Of a stretch of 62,742 nucleotides of DNA, positions 44,525 to 51,748 are shown in pieces; position 1 is the stretch's first letter; each line of letters begins with the position of its first letter. Under the pieces are notes generated by a model. It did not search any database. It worked only from the letters and a program-made list of their open reading frames with translations, and was not told the origin of the DNA. Origin of the DNA: a virus; IMG/VR virus record IMGVR_UViG_3300009108_000005, positions 1 through 62,742 of that record; one strand, written 5' to 3'. The position numbers were made by a program, and so were the translations under genes.

Positions 44525-44809
44525 ATGGCAAAGAAACTTTATATTGGAACTACAAGAGTTTTTGATGATAATGTTGTAGGTCAAGTAGCCCAAGGATTAG
44601 GTCCAGGTGACAATGTTGAGTTTGAAGATATAACGTGCAACGATCTTAGTACTGCTGACGTGATTATGTCTAATGATAAACCTAATCGTTCAGGAAATGA
44701 TGTAGACGGGACTAAAGGTTCTTGGGTGATCCAAGAAGGCGAGAATGATATATTTGTAATTAATAAAAAAACTGGTAAACAATATAAATTAGCATTAACT
44801 GAAGTTTAA
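44525..44809 (+). CDS. Stand-alone copy of a fibre C-terminal module
   Basis: 94 residues, with a clear AGGAAAA ribosome site. The last ~65 residues are homologous to the end of the 1089-residue fibre at 34576 (NDLSTADVIMSNDKP, DGTKGSWVIQEGE, KQYKLALTEV). The first ~30 residues (KKLYIGTTRVFDDNVVGQVAQG) give it an independent start. It may be a free trimerisation/tail-cap subunit or the remnant of a replaced fibre gene. Its stop overlaps the convergent lipoprotein gene by 4 nt. Confidence 0.6.
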   Translation: MAKKLYIGTTRVFDDNVVGQVAQGLGPGDNVEFEDITCNDLSTADVIMSNDKPNRSGNDVDGTKGSWVIQEGENDIFVINKKTGKQYKLALTEV

Positions 44810-45735
44810 TCTATAACTATTACAGGCCTTTCTTTCACACCAAGCAATTCTGCAAGAGCTTCCCCTGGCCCTTTATTATAATATTTTTCTCTCCAATGCT
44901 CTGCTTCATGTGTCATGTATTCAGCAGTTTTTAAAGCATCTATAAGATTTTTTCTTATAACTTGAACATCGTCATTATCATCTTTTAATATTTTATTAAC
45001 TTTTGTTAATTTATCTACTCTAACAGTTAGATGTTCTATTGTTTCCTTGTCCTTATGAAATGTTTCCTTTAACTGTTTGTTTTCAGTTATGAGCTCGGTA
45101 TTTTCAATAGATAGTACAGAAACACGTTCTTTTAAAAATGTTAATTGTTCGAGCTGTTTTTGTACCGCATTGAGCTCTTCACTTGTTTGTACTATTATTT
45201 CAGATTGCTCACTATTAAGCGATTTAAGTTTGGTAATTTTTTGTAAATCGTTTTCTTTTTTCCATGCCTTAACTAAAGCAACTTCAGTTTTTGGTACACT
45301 AGCAAATACATACATTTTATAGAATTTACCTCTAGTACCATTATATACTTCCATGTATTTTTTAACAATACGGAATTGTCCTACTTGTGCTTCAGAATTT
45401 GTTTCTAGGTGTGTTTCTATTTTATTTGTGGCTGTTAATACATTTGCAGTATTTCCATCTACTTGTGAAATGTACTTCTCATGCAATTTAGTATGTAATC
45501 CACAATAGTCTAAAAATTTAGATAAAGCATCGTATTTGGCGTCTTTGAGTGCCTTACGTTCTTCTGCATATTTTGTGGATATACCTGTAAAAAACAGGTG
45601 AGTGGAATCTTCTAATTCGTATCTATCAACCCAACTAGGTTTAGAATCATTTGATATTAAGACTGGTTGCTTGTGTGCCGTTGAGGCACAACCTACTAGG
45701 GAGGCCCCTAGTAGGATTGCGAATAGTTTGTTCAT
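44806..45735 (-). CDS. Lipoprotein with LPP20-like domain and coiled coil
   Basis: 309 residues. The signal peptide has lipobox SLVGC with acylation at C16. The domain that follows (KPSWVDRY, THLFFTGIS, ALKDAKYDALSKFLD) is of the LPP20/outer-membrane lipoprotein kind and is shared with the next gene. Residues ~180-270 form a heptad-rich coiled coil. The product should sit in the host envelope facing the periplasm. It overlaps the upstream lipoprotein by ATGA. Possible roles are superinfection exclusion, spanin-like lysis or receptor masking; none can be proven from the sequence. Confidence 0.65.
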   Translation of the reverse strand: MNKLFAILLGASLVGCASTAHKQPVLISNDSKPSWVDRYELEDSTHLFFTGISTKYAEERKALKDAKYDALSKFLDYCGLHTKLHEKYISQVDGNTANVLTATNKIETHLETNSEAQVGQFRIVKKYMEVYNGTRGKFYKMYVFASVPKTEVALVKAWKKENDLQKITKLKSLNSEQSEIIVQTSEELNAVQKQLEQLTFLKERVSVLSIENTELITENKQLKETFHKDKETIEHLTVRVDKLTKVNKILKDDNDDVQVIRKNLIDALKTAEYMTHEAEHWREKYYNKGPGEALAELLGVKERPVIVID

Positions 45736-46340
45736 CGTACAAAGCCATCTTCAGCAAGTTCTTTCCAAAAATCACGGGCATTTTTCCATTGTGCCTTTGC
45801 CGCTTCAGTACTAGCAAGCCCCATTGCTTTTTGGGCATCTTCAGCATTGGCTTTTGCATTTGATTGCAATGCTGTTTCAAGATCAGTTTTGCTAATACCA
45901 GTTAGTACAAAGTATTTGTAGCCGGGAACACCTGCGGCATCTGCTTCACGTTCAAAGTACATCTCTTGTACACGCAAAAAGTTTGCAGTAGATGCACTCA
46001 TAATTTTTTCAAAGTTACGCTCACTTACAGTAGGCATAACTACAAAACTATCCATGCCATATGTAACACTCGCTCGTTCAAATTTGTTCTTATTAAGAAC
46101 ACGAACGTATTCTGACATTTCCCGGATTGCATCCCGCTTTGCATCTCTGCGGGCATGTTTTTCAGTGCCATACAAAGCACTTGTACCTACAAAGTAAAGT
46201 TGGTTACCCTCTGGACCAGGTGGTACCATAACCCAACCAGGGCGATCACCTACACTATTAAGGGCCTCTTTAACCAATTCTTGTTTGCTGGAACAACCAA
46301 CAGTTAAAAGTGCTACAAGCACCAAATAAAAATACCTCAT
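45732..46340 (-). CDS. Lipoprotein with LPP20-like domain
   Basis: 202 residues, lipobox LTVGC (C16). The mature part has RPGWVMVPPGP, QLYFVGTSALYG and ARRDAKRDAIREM, the same plan as the neighbouring 309-residue lipoprotein (SWV, hydrophobic-G-S, AxxDAxxDA). The two are therefore paralogues, one with and one without the coiled coil. Codons are somewhat richer in G and C than in the fibre genes. Upstream is the 46337-46594 gene (ATGA overlap). Confidence 0.65.
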   Translation of the reverse strand: MRYFYLVLVALLTVGCSSKQELVKEALNSVGDRPGWVMVPPGPEGNQLYFVGTSALYGTEKHARRDAKRDAIREMSEYVRVLNKNKFERASVTYGMDSFVVMPTVSERNFEKIMSASTANFLRVQEMYFEREADAAGVPGYKYFVLTGISKTDLETALQSNAKANAEDAQKAMGLASTEAAKAQWKNARDFWKELAEDGFVR

Positions 46341-46594
46341 TTTTCTCCTATTCGATTAAGGATGAAAATACATCTTTTGCGTTTACCTACTTTAAATTCA
46401 GAAAACCCAAAAGGGACAGGACGATCCCATCCGTTCTTCCTAGCCTGAGAAACACTAGGAAACGCACCTGCCCAACACATAATATGTGCCAAGCAATGTG
46501 TATCGTTAAACTTTTGTTGTGGTTCCATATCAAATAAATTAATATTTTCTAGAGCCACATCTTCATGTACAAAATCCCATTCATTATCGTTCAT
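46337..46594 (-). CDS. Small conserved hypothetical protein
   Basis: 85 residues from MNDNEWDF; this ATG has GGAG at a 6-nt spacing, while an upstream TTG at 46606 does not. It has an acidic N-terminal half and a basic C-terminal half (FKVGKRKRCIFILNR), with two Cys near CLAHIMC. First gene after a consensus sigma-70 promoter and coupled to the lipoprotein pair. No family was recognised. Confidence 0.6.
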   Translation of the reverse strand: MNDNEWDFVHEDVALENINLFDMEPQQKFNDTHCLAHIMCWAGAFPSVSQARKNGWDRPVPFGFSEFKVGKRKRCIFILNRIGEK

Positions 46595-46627
46595 TGAGAA
46601 CTCCAATAAAGTTTAACTAATACATAT

Positions 46628-46655
46628 ATTATACTATCTTTAAGATATTTGTCAA
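46628..46655 (-). promoter_or_regulatory. Sigma-70 promoter (TTGACA-16-TATAAT)
   Basis: On the minus strand TTGACA (46650-46655) and TATAAT (46628-46633) are spaced 16 nt, 34 nt before the ATG at 46594. It probably drives the 46594-44806 lipoprotein unit with host polymerase early in infection. Confidence 0.7.
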
Positions 46656-46960
46656 CCAAAAAGTTTAATTAATGCAATAGAATTCATTACTACAAACCAA
46701 CTAGTAAGAAAAATTGCAAAAGCCGCTTTACGATTAAATGTACTAATAACACCTAAAATACTGCCTACAAACATCATAGGTATGAATATTTTAGTAGCAG
46801 GATCTAATACAGTATATGTTAATATTGCACTGGCACCGCAAACAAGAGTTGCTTCGCCTATTTCACAATAAAATGCCAGCGGGCTTAGTCTGTAACTTTC
46901 TTTGAAGTATTCTTTAACGTTTGAAAAAACCGAGTCTATTGTAATCTTTATCTTCGACAT
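46652..46960 (-). CDS. Small membrane protein with three predicted TM segments
   Basis: About 102 residues from MSKIKITID (an earlier alternative-start frame at 46993 lies deeper in the upstream gene). An amphipathic N-terminal helix precedes three hydrophobic segments (around residues 30-50, 56-72 and 78-98). Size and topology would fit a class I holin, but also many phage membrane proteins. It overlaps the upstream gene by 47 nt. Its end abuts the promoter of the lipoprotein unit. No lysis enzyme is adjacent. Confidence 0.5.
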   Translation of the reverse strand: MSKIKITIDSVFSNVKEYFKESYRLSPLAFYCEIGEATLVCGASAILTYTVLDPATKIFIPMMFVGSILGVISTFNRKAAFAIFLTSWFVVMNSIALIKLFG

Positions 46961-47525
46961 AGGTGTATCCGTCAGGAGGAGTCGTGGAAGCAAGTTCGTC
47001 TTCCCATACAGGGATTATCTCATTATAATCGCCCATTTCTGTATTGTGTCGTAAATGCATTTCTATAAGTTTACCACCTATAAATTCACAATTTATATGC
47101 TCGTAGGAACCTTTGAGCTTTGTTAACATGAAGTTAATTTTTAATTTATCTTTAACACGAATCCATTTATCAAATTTCCATAATGGATTTGCAGGGCTTC
47201 TAAAACCTTCAATGGTTTCGCCTTGTTCTATTGTACGTGAGCTAGGATCTATTGCATAATCAACACTTAAATGTCTACCTTTAAAAGGTTTGCACCAAAA
47301 ATAACCTGGTTCTAAATCCCATCTTCCTTTTTCTAAAAAACGCAATTCTGCACCTATGCCCATACCTGCAAGGTTAACACAAGGTCTAACTATATAATTA
47401 TCTGATTTTGGTACTGCTACATCTGCTGGTCCGCATAAATATCCTAATTTTTTGGCAAGAATGAGTTTGTCGAATATCCATAAATCATCTGGATGACACT
47501 TTACCCACGCTTCGTAATCGTACAT
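46914..47525 (-). CDS. Conserved phage protein, possibly ATP-grasp-like
   Basis: 203 residues. The pattern DLWIFDKLILAKKLGYLCGP, YIVRPCVNLAGMGIGA, PGYFWCKPFKG and CEFIGGKLIEMHLRHN is that of a protein I associate with many marine phages. The VRP...GMG and later IE.H.R.N elements recall the substrate and metal sites of ATP-grasp ligases, but no full motif set is visible, so this is weak. The gene is directly between the broken 2OG oxygenase (1-nt gap) and the small membrane protein. Confidence 0.45.
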   Translation of the reverse strand: MYDYEAWVKCHPDDLWIFDKLILAKKLGYLCGPADVAVPKSDNYIVRPCVNLAGMGIGAELRFLEKGRWDLEPGYFWCKPFKGRHLSVDYAIDPSSRTIEQGETIEGFRSPANPLWKFDKWIRVKDKLKINFMLTKLKGSYEHINCEFIGGKLIEMHLRHNTEMGDYNEIIPVWEDELASTTPPDGYTYVEDKDYNRLGFFKR

Positions 47526-47526
47526 T

Positions 47527-48034
47527 CTATTTAAAATAATTTAAATTTATAATTACCCTTCGTTTTTGATCTGTGCATGTTGCTCCTAGATGTTCAGTAT
47601 CACTTGACATAGTTAATAATCTATTTGCTTTGCATTCAATCTTCGTTCCATCTGAAAGTTTTGTATAACCATTAGTATCGTTTATATAAAATACTGATGT
47701 AGTCCATTGTTTTAATTTATGTTCATCTGATATAACACCTTTTAGATCTGAATGAAGACTGGCTTCTATTATTTCGCTTGTTCTAGTTACAAGATTTGCC
47801 CTTATATTAAGAATACAAATAGGTTTAATTTTTTCTAATAATGGCTCTAATACTCTGGCCAATGGTGATATCCATGTGTACCCTTCATAGAAGCCATGGC
47901 TAAAATAAAACTGATTAGTTTGGTCCGTCGATACACCCAAAAAATCTTGGTAGTGCCAGGGGGGGTTCTTCACTTAATAATATTGTTTGAATCTCACGAA
48001 AAGATTCGATATCTAAAAAATTATCTATAACCAT
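47527..48034 (-). pseudogene. 2OG-Fe(II) oxygenase (prolyl-hydroxylase-like) interrupted at a C7 tract
   Basis: Translation from an ATG overlapping the prs stop (TAATG) gives MVIDNFLDIESFREIQTILL, the usual start of this family, up to SEEPP. At a run of seven C on the minus strand (47959-47965) the frame is lost and stops after ~39 residues. Removing one C joins it to PWHYQDFLG and the rest, giving a ~168-residue enzyme with SLHSD (iron ligands), HLGATC (distal His) and KRRVIINLNYF (Arg). So the gene is frameshifted by one base: sequencing error, phase variation, +1 recoding, or true inactivation. Confidence 0.7.
47959..47965 (-). other. C7 homopolymer frameshift point
   Basis: Seven G on the plus strand (C on the minus). 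Six would restore the oxygenase frame. The zero-frame codons here are CCC CCC CTG, a proline run on which +1 slippage is known in other systems. Confidence 0.65.
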
Positions 48035-48960
48035 TATTCAAATAATACTGATATTGATTCATCATGATGTACTCTGCGAATTGCTTCAGTAAATATATTC
48101 GCAACTGAAATGACTTTTAGTACTTTATTTTCAGGTGCAGGAATAGTATCAGTTATTACTAATCTATTCAGAGCTGATTTTTCCATCCTCTTCGCTCCGC
48201 CTTTGCTTAATACACCGTGTGTTATATATGCTTCCACTTCTTCGGCGCCTTCGCTTATTAATGCCTGTGCGGCTTTTACTAATGTCCCACCTGTATCTAT
48301 TATGTCGTCGACGATGATGCATTGCTTCCCCTTTACGTCTCCTATGACGTTCATTGCTTCGGACTCATTAGCCCTATCTCGTCTTTTATCTATAATTGCA
48401 ATATCTAGATTTAATTTTTTTGCTATTGCTCTTGCTCTGGGAACTCCGCCTGCATCTGGTGAAACTATTATTGCATTACCAGCACTAATCATTGGGCTTG
48501 ATAATAAGTCTTCAACAAATAATGGTTGGGCATATAGATTATCTACAGGAATATCAAAAAAACCTTGAATTTGACCTGCATGTAAATCCATAGTTAGCAT
48601 ACGATCTACCCCTGCCGCTTCTAACATATTAGCAACAAGTTTGGCACTAATAGGTGATCGTCCTGCTGGTTTTCTATCTTGTCTAGCATAACCATAATAA
48701 GGTATTACAGCCGTAATTCGACCTGCACTTGCTCTTTTACAAGCATCAACCATTATTAATAATTCCATTAAGTTGTCGTTGGCGGGATTGCATGTGCTTT
48801 GGATGAGGAAAACATCTTCACCACGAATGTTGTCTTTTATTTCTACCCATATTTCATTGTCGGCGAATCTAGTTACTAGAGTTTCGCATAATTCAACGCC
48901 GGCAATATTAGCAATATCAGTAGCAAGTTTTGTATTTGCGTTACCTGTAATCAGTTTCAT
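48034..48960 (-). CDS. prs: Ribose-phosphate pyrophosphokinase (PRPP synthetase)
   Basis: 308 residues, full length for the bacterial enzyme (~310). Present are the flexible loop YARQDRKPAGRSPISAK (91-107), the divalent/ATP region MDLHAGQIQGFFD (124-136), DKRRDRANESE (191-201) and the PRPP loop CIIVDDIIDTGGTL (214-227). It makes PRPP from ribose 5-phosphate and ATP for nucleotide and NAD synthesis. Base use looks richer in G and C than in the neighbours, and conservation to cellular Prs is high, suggesting acquisition from a host. It could supply pyrimidine synthesis with the dehydrogenase-like protein at 7775, or NAD rebuilding with the nucleotidyltransferase at 13837. Confidence 0.95.
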   Translation of the reverse strand: MKLITGNANTKLATDIANIAGVELCETLVTRFADNEIWVEIKDNIRGEDVFLIQSTCNPANDNLMELLIMVDACKRASAGRITAVIPYYGYARQDRKPAGRSPISAKLVANMLEAAGVDRMLTMDLHAGQIQGFFDIPVDNLYAQPLFVEDLLSSPMISAGNAIIVSPDAGGVPRARAIAKKLNLDIAIIDKRRDRANESEAMNVIGDVKGKQCIIVDDIIDTGGTLVKAAQALISEGAEEVEAYITHGVLSKGGAKRMEKSALNRLVITDTIPAPENKVLKVISVANIFTEAIRRVHHDESISVLFE

Positions 48961-48974
48961 AAATAGTTTCTGAA

Positions 48975-49139
48975 TTAAAAATGACCATCTTTAAAATAAA
49001 TTTTTTTAATTTGGTATAGTTCTTTTTTTACTACCTCAAGTTCTTTTTGCACGGCCTCATATTGTTCTCTATAATAATCACGCTCTTGTTCTACTTCAGC
49101 GGTTTCTGTTAAATGATCTTCAATATGTGGTCCTGTCAT
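48975..49139 (-). CDS. Very small coiled-coil protein
   Basis: 54 residues read directly from ATG at 49137-49139 to TAA at 48975-48977. After MTGPHIEDHLT it is a single charged helix with heptads (AEVEQERDYYREQYEAVQ). It fills the gap between prs and the next gene, in the same direction, without overlaps. No family was recognised; probably a real small early gene. Confidence 0.5.
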   Translation of the reverse strand: MTGPHIEDHLTETAEVEQERDYYREQYEAVQKELEVVKKELYQIKKIYFKDGHF

Positions 49140-49147
49140 AAATGTAT

Positions 49148-49540
49148 TTATTTTAAGAGCTTGGCTGTAATAAACTCTCTTTCATCTATACCACCATGTC
49201 TTTGAATTACTGCATTAACAACATTATTAGGTACCCAACCATATACACTTTCAGTTGGTTCATTACCTGGCTCTTGCCATTCCATCCATAACGGTTCTTC
49301 GTCAGAAGGAAATCCTATTTCCCACGCTTCGTATTCGTTCGCTACTGCTTTTGGTTCGGAATAATGTGAAGGACCTGCTTGGAGGGAAAATGTAAAACCG
49401 TCTCTACAAACTACATTTTTATAAACTCGAATAGTTGTAAATTCTGGTCCATGATGTTCTATTTTTTTAAATGCTCTATGCCATTTATTTGCCCAATCAA
49501 AAATTACAGTCGAACTCTCTTTGGGCTCTGCTATTGTCAT
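49148..49540 (-). CDS. Conserved hypothetical protein
   Basis: 130 residues from MTIAEPKESS; AGAAGG stands 5 nt before this ATG, which makes it better than the alternative start at 49576. It is a mixed alpha/beta soluble protein. The centre (TFSLQAGPSHYSEP, YEAWEIGFPSDEEP) suggests a compact single-domain fold; the end (VNAVIQRHGGI) is helical. It overlaps the upstream coiled-coil gene by 44 nt. Function not recognised. Confidence 0.6.
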   Translation of the reverse strand: MTIAEPKESSTVIFDWANKWHRAFKKIEHHGPEFTTIRVYKNVVCRDGFTFSLQAGPSHYSEPKAVANEYEAWEIGFPSDEEPLWMEWQEPGNEPTESVYGWVPNNVVNAVIQRHGGIDEREFITAKLLK

Positions 49541-49712
49541 GGTACCTTCTTGATTTAGTATAGTTAGTGGGTACATGAAGTCCTTTGTTTTCTAGTCTAA
49601 TACGAAGAATATCATTTTCGTGTTCTAGCTCGTCACATTTACCTACGAGTTCGTGGATGCGAGCTTCGTTTTTTTCTAAAACAACTCGTAGTTGATCTAA
49701 AAGTTTTTTCAT
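49497..49712 (-). CDS. Small coiled-coil protein
   Basis: 71 residues. A heptad helix (LDQLRVVLEKNEARIHELVG, then ELEHENDILRIRLENK) is followed by a short basic tail (YTKSRRYHDNSRAQR). Three nt after the upstream 296-residue gene and overlapping the next gene. It could be a small assembly or regulatory protein; unknown. Confidence 0.5.
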   Translation of the reverse strand: MKKLLDQLRVVLEKNEARIHELVGKCDELEHENDILRIRLENKGLHVPTNYTKSRRYHDNSRAQREFDCNF

Positions 49713-49715
49713 ATA

Positions 49716-50606
49716 TTAATATGGTTGAATTCCACGTGGATCGGCCGGAGGGCCAAATGCGGCAGCTCGTCGACGATCTCTTGCTTCGTCGTCGTCAGGG
49801 CCACCAGGTAATAAATCGTCGGGAATGCGTGATGGAGGTCTATTTTGTTTTGGACTTATTTTTAATATACCTGCATGTAGACCCATACCATTGTGAATTG
49901 CTACTGCATTACTTGTCATCGCAGTACCAATATTATGACCTACAAGTGCTTTAAGTTTAGGACTTGCCCCAAATCTATGAACCCAACTATAATCGCCTTC
50001 TTTTGAGGCTTTATATAATCGTTCTGCTTGTTCTTGTGTAACACCCATTATTTCTAATTGCTGGGCAATCCATTTAGCAAAATCTATTTCTTTTCCGTGC
50101 TCAACACTAAATTCTTCAGTATGCTTAAAGTTTGATGAAGGAAGATCAGGGGATGCTTCGCCGACCGCTTGCATTAATGTTTTAGGTTTGTTTAATTGTC
50201 GTTTTCCTGCTAGATGAGCTTGCCATTTACTACCGGTATCTCTATATGTTTTCATTTTTGTACGATCATATGTATCAAAATCCTTGTCTGATAATGTTCC
50301 TTCCCAATCGTACACCTCGTCATCTCTAGCATCACTAGCATCAACAAGTTTAGGATCTACTTGTCCTGATTTAAAACCACGTTGTGTTCCCATTTGGACT
50401 ACACATTGATTTGCATCACATGCTTCATTTAATATTCCTCGTTTCCTGGCTTCTTTTCTAGCGGCTTTTAATTGCATTCCTGCAACTTGCCCCATCGGTT
50501 CGTCGCCAGAACCAAAACTAGCAATAAACCTTTTTAATTTAGCATCTGACATTGTACTAAAGTTTACCACTTCATTTATACGTTCGCATACTTCATTAAT
50601 TTTCAT
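49716..50606 (-). CDS. Late-expressed hypothetical protein, possibly structural
   Basis: 296 residues. It opens with MKINEVCERINEV, an opening style seen in head and structural proteins of such phages. The middle is hydrophilic; residues ~175-255 are helical with Gly/Ala (HNIGTAMTSNAVAIHNGMGL). The C-terminal 40 residues are Pro/Arg/Asp-rich and disordered (DDDEARDRRRAAAFGPP). It is the one gene of this otherwise early-looking operon with a clear late promoter box, which argues for a virion or assembly protein. It holds one of only two GCAGC-type sites I saw. Not recognised. Confidence 0.55.
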   Translation of the reverse strand: MKINEVCERINEVVNFSTMSDAKLKRFIASFGSGDEPMGQVAGMQLKAARKEARKRGILNEACDANQCVVQMGTQRGFKSGQVDPKLVDASDARDDEVYDWEGTLSDKDFDTYDRTKMKTYRDTGSKWQAHLAGKRQLNKPKTLMQAVGEASPDLPSSNFKHTEEFSVEHGKEIDFAKWIAQQLEIMGVTQEQAERLYKASKEGDYSWVHRFGASPKLKALVGHNIGTAMTSNAVAIHNGMGLHAGILKISPKQNRPPSRIPDDLLPGGPDDDEARDRRRAAAFGPPADPRGIQPY

Positions 50607-50631
50607 TTAAACATCCTAAACTGTTTAAAAT

Positions 50632-50639
50632 TATTTATC
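50632..50639 (-). promoter_or_regulatory. Late promoter box GATAAATA
   Basis: On the minus strand, one mismatch from TATAAATA, 26 nt before the ATG at 50606, in the short gap after the upstream gene. Confidence 0.6.
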
Positions 50640-50642
50640 TGT

Positions 50643-50894
50643 TTATACAGTAAATCCTTCTTTGATTCGTTCTATCTTATCATGAAGGGTTAATTCTTCG
50701 TTATCATCTAAAATCATATCAATTTCATACCCTTCCATTTCAACAAGGATTAACTTGCGAACAATACTCCATTTCTTATTACGCTCTCTTTCGAGATCTT
50801 CTTCAAGGATTGCAATACGCATTGCAGAACTTTTTAGTTCTTTATTAAGTGTTTCTCGCATGCCATCTCGTTTACCACGTTCAAAATCATTCAT
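50643..50894 (-). CDS. Small charged coiled-coil protein
   Basis: 83 residues from MNDFERGKRDGM; AGGAAG lies 6 nt upstream and the start follows the zinc-ribbon stop by one base, so this ATG is preferred over the alternative start at 50927. It is strongly helical (ETLNKELKSSAMRIAILEED) with an acidic C-terminal part. Function unknown; early operon. Confidence 0.55.
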   Translation of the reverse strand: MNDFERGKRDGMRETLNKELKSSAMRIAILEEDLERERNKKWSIVRKLILVEMEGYEIDMILDDNEELTLHDKIERIKEGFTV

Positions 50895-50895
50895 A

Positions 50896-51042
50896 TTACT
50901 TCCTTTCTTCTTTAACAATTCGACCAAAAAATGATGTAGGATAAAGATCTTCTGACTTACACCTTGGACATTTTGGATAATTTACTTTAATACTTCTAGA
51001 AAATACTTTTTCACATTCTTGACATTCGAGTTCCATTTTCAT
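50896..51042 (-). CDS. Mini zinc-ribbon protein
   Basis: 48 residues read from ATG at 51040-51042 to TAA at 50896-50898. Two CxxC knuckles (CQEC near residue 7 and CPRC near 25) make a FmdB/zinc-ribbon-like fold; the tail is basic (GRIVKEERK). The ribosome site AGGAAGT and spacing are identical to those of the following gene. Such mini-ribbons often bind RNA polymerase or nucleic acid. One base separates it from both neighbours. Confidence 0.65.
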   Translation of the reverse strand: MKMELECQECEKVFSRSIKVNYPKCPRCKSEDLYPTSFFGRIVKEERK

Positions 51043-51043
51043 A

Positions 51044-51613
51044 TTACTTCCTATAAGAATAGTTAACAAAATTGTCTACTTCTTTTTGTAGACAGTGATT
51101 AATCCTTTTTTCACGAGCAATATCTTCGATAATTTTTTCTTGCAACCGATCCCACTCCTTTTGCTTTTCTGCAGGACTTTTTGCCATAAAGTTATCCCAC
51201 AAAATACCACGTGGTCTAAAACCATTTGCGTCTTTAAAATGGTCGGAATATGTATCGTCGTCGTATGTAAATTGAGTTTCGCTCTCTTTGCGAACTATTT
51301 CTGCTTGTAACTGTTTCCAGTATTTGGCAATTTTCATATTACCGTGCTTGTCAGGTTTGCGAGCAATTTCAAGTTGCTTTGCAGAAAGGGTACGCCCTTT
51401 ATTAATTTGTTTTGCGAATGATGAAAGGATGTCTGCATCAAATGCAGTAAAACCAACACCGTTGGCTTTGTGTGTTGATTCCATTATTTGTTCATCTTCT
51501 TCTTGATTGTTGAATATTACAACAACCGCCCGCTCAACGGCACGATCATTGTTAGCAAGAAGATTAACAATCTTACTTTTAGTCCAAGTTCCATAGCCTC
51601 TATCAATTGGCAT
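51044..51613 (-). CDS. Conserved hypothetical protein, first gene of early operon
   Basis: 189 residues with a GGAGAC ribosome site. Recognisable pattern: GYGTWTKSKIVNLLANND, RAVERAVVVIFNNQ, then NGVGFTAFDADILSSFAKQI, GRTLSAKQLEIARK and AKYWKQL. I have seen this order in many phages and mobile elements, without an assigned activity. The C-terminal half is helical and charged. It has a consensus sigma-70 promoter and starts the 51613-44806 operon, so it is probably made early. Confidence 0.6.
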   Translation of the reverse strand: MPIDRGYGTWTKSKIVNLLANNDRAVERAVVVIFNNQEEDEQIMESTHKANGVGFTAFDADILSSFAKQINKGRTLSAKQLEIARKPDKHGNMKIAKYWKQLQAEIVRKESETQFTYDDDTYSDHFKDANGFRPRGILWDNFMAKSPAEKQKEWDRLQEKIIEDIAREKRINHCLQKEVDNFVNYSYRK

Positions 51614-51658
51614 GTTTGTCTCCTAAGTAAGTGTTTAACTAATTTAACCTATACAACT

Positions 51659-51686
51659 ATTATACACTCTACAGATCAAATGTCAA
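51659..51686 (-). promoter_or_regulatory. Sigma-70 promoter (TTGACA-16-TATAAT)
   Basis: On the minus strand TTGACA (51681-51686) and TATAAT (51659-51664) are 16 nt apart, about 46 nt before the ATG at 51613. It is divergent from the late box at 51718-51725. Confidence 0.7.
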
Positions 51687-51717
51687 CCAAAAAATTAAAT
51701 GTGTATATAATTTTTTC

Positions 51718-51725
51718 AATAAATA
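51718..51725 (+). promoter_or_regulatory. Late promoter box AATAAATA for gp25
   Basis: One mismatch from TATAAATA, 23 nt before the gp25 ATG, with AAGGA in between. It should start the baseplate wedge operon gp25-gp6-giant protein. Confidence 0.65.
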
Positions 51726-51748
51726 TAATATAATCTATTAAGGATGCT

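Noticed and set aside
46652-46960. Holin of a lysis cassette with the lipoproteins as spanins
   Set aside because: No endolysin is adjacent, the lipoproteins are large and early-promoted, and topology alone is weak evidence.
47527-47973. 148-residue protein starting with GTG at 47973 as the true 2OG oxygenase start
   Set aside because: It lacks the conserved N-terminal strand and helix that are found in the other frame upstream, joined at the C7 tract; the longer frameshifted gene explains the data better.
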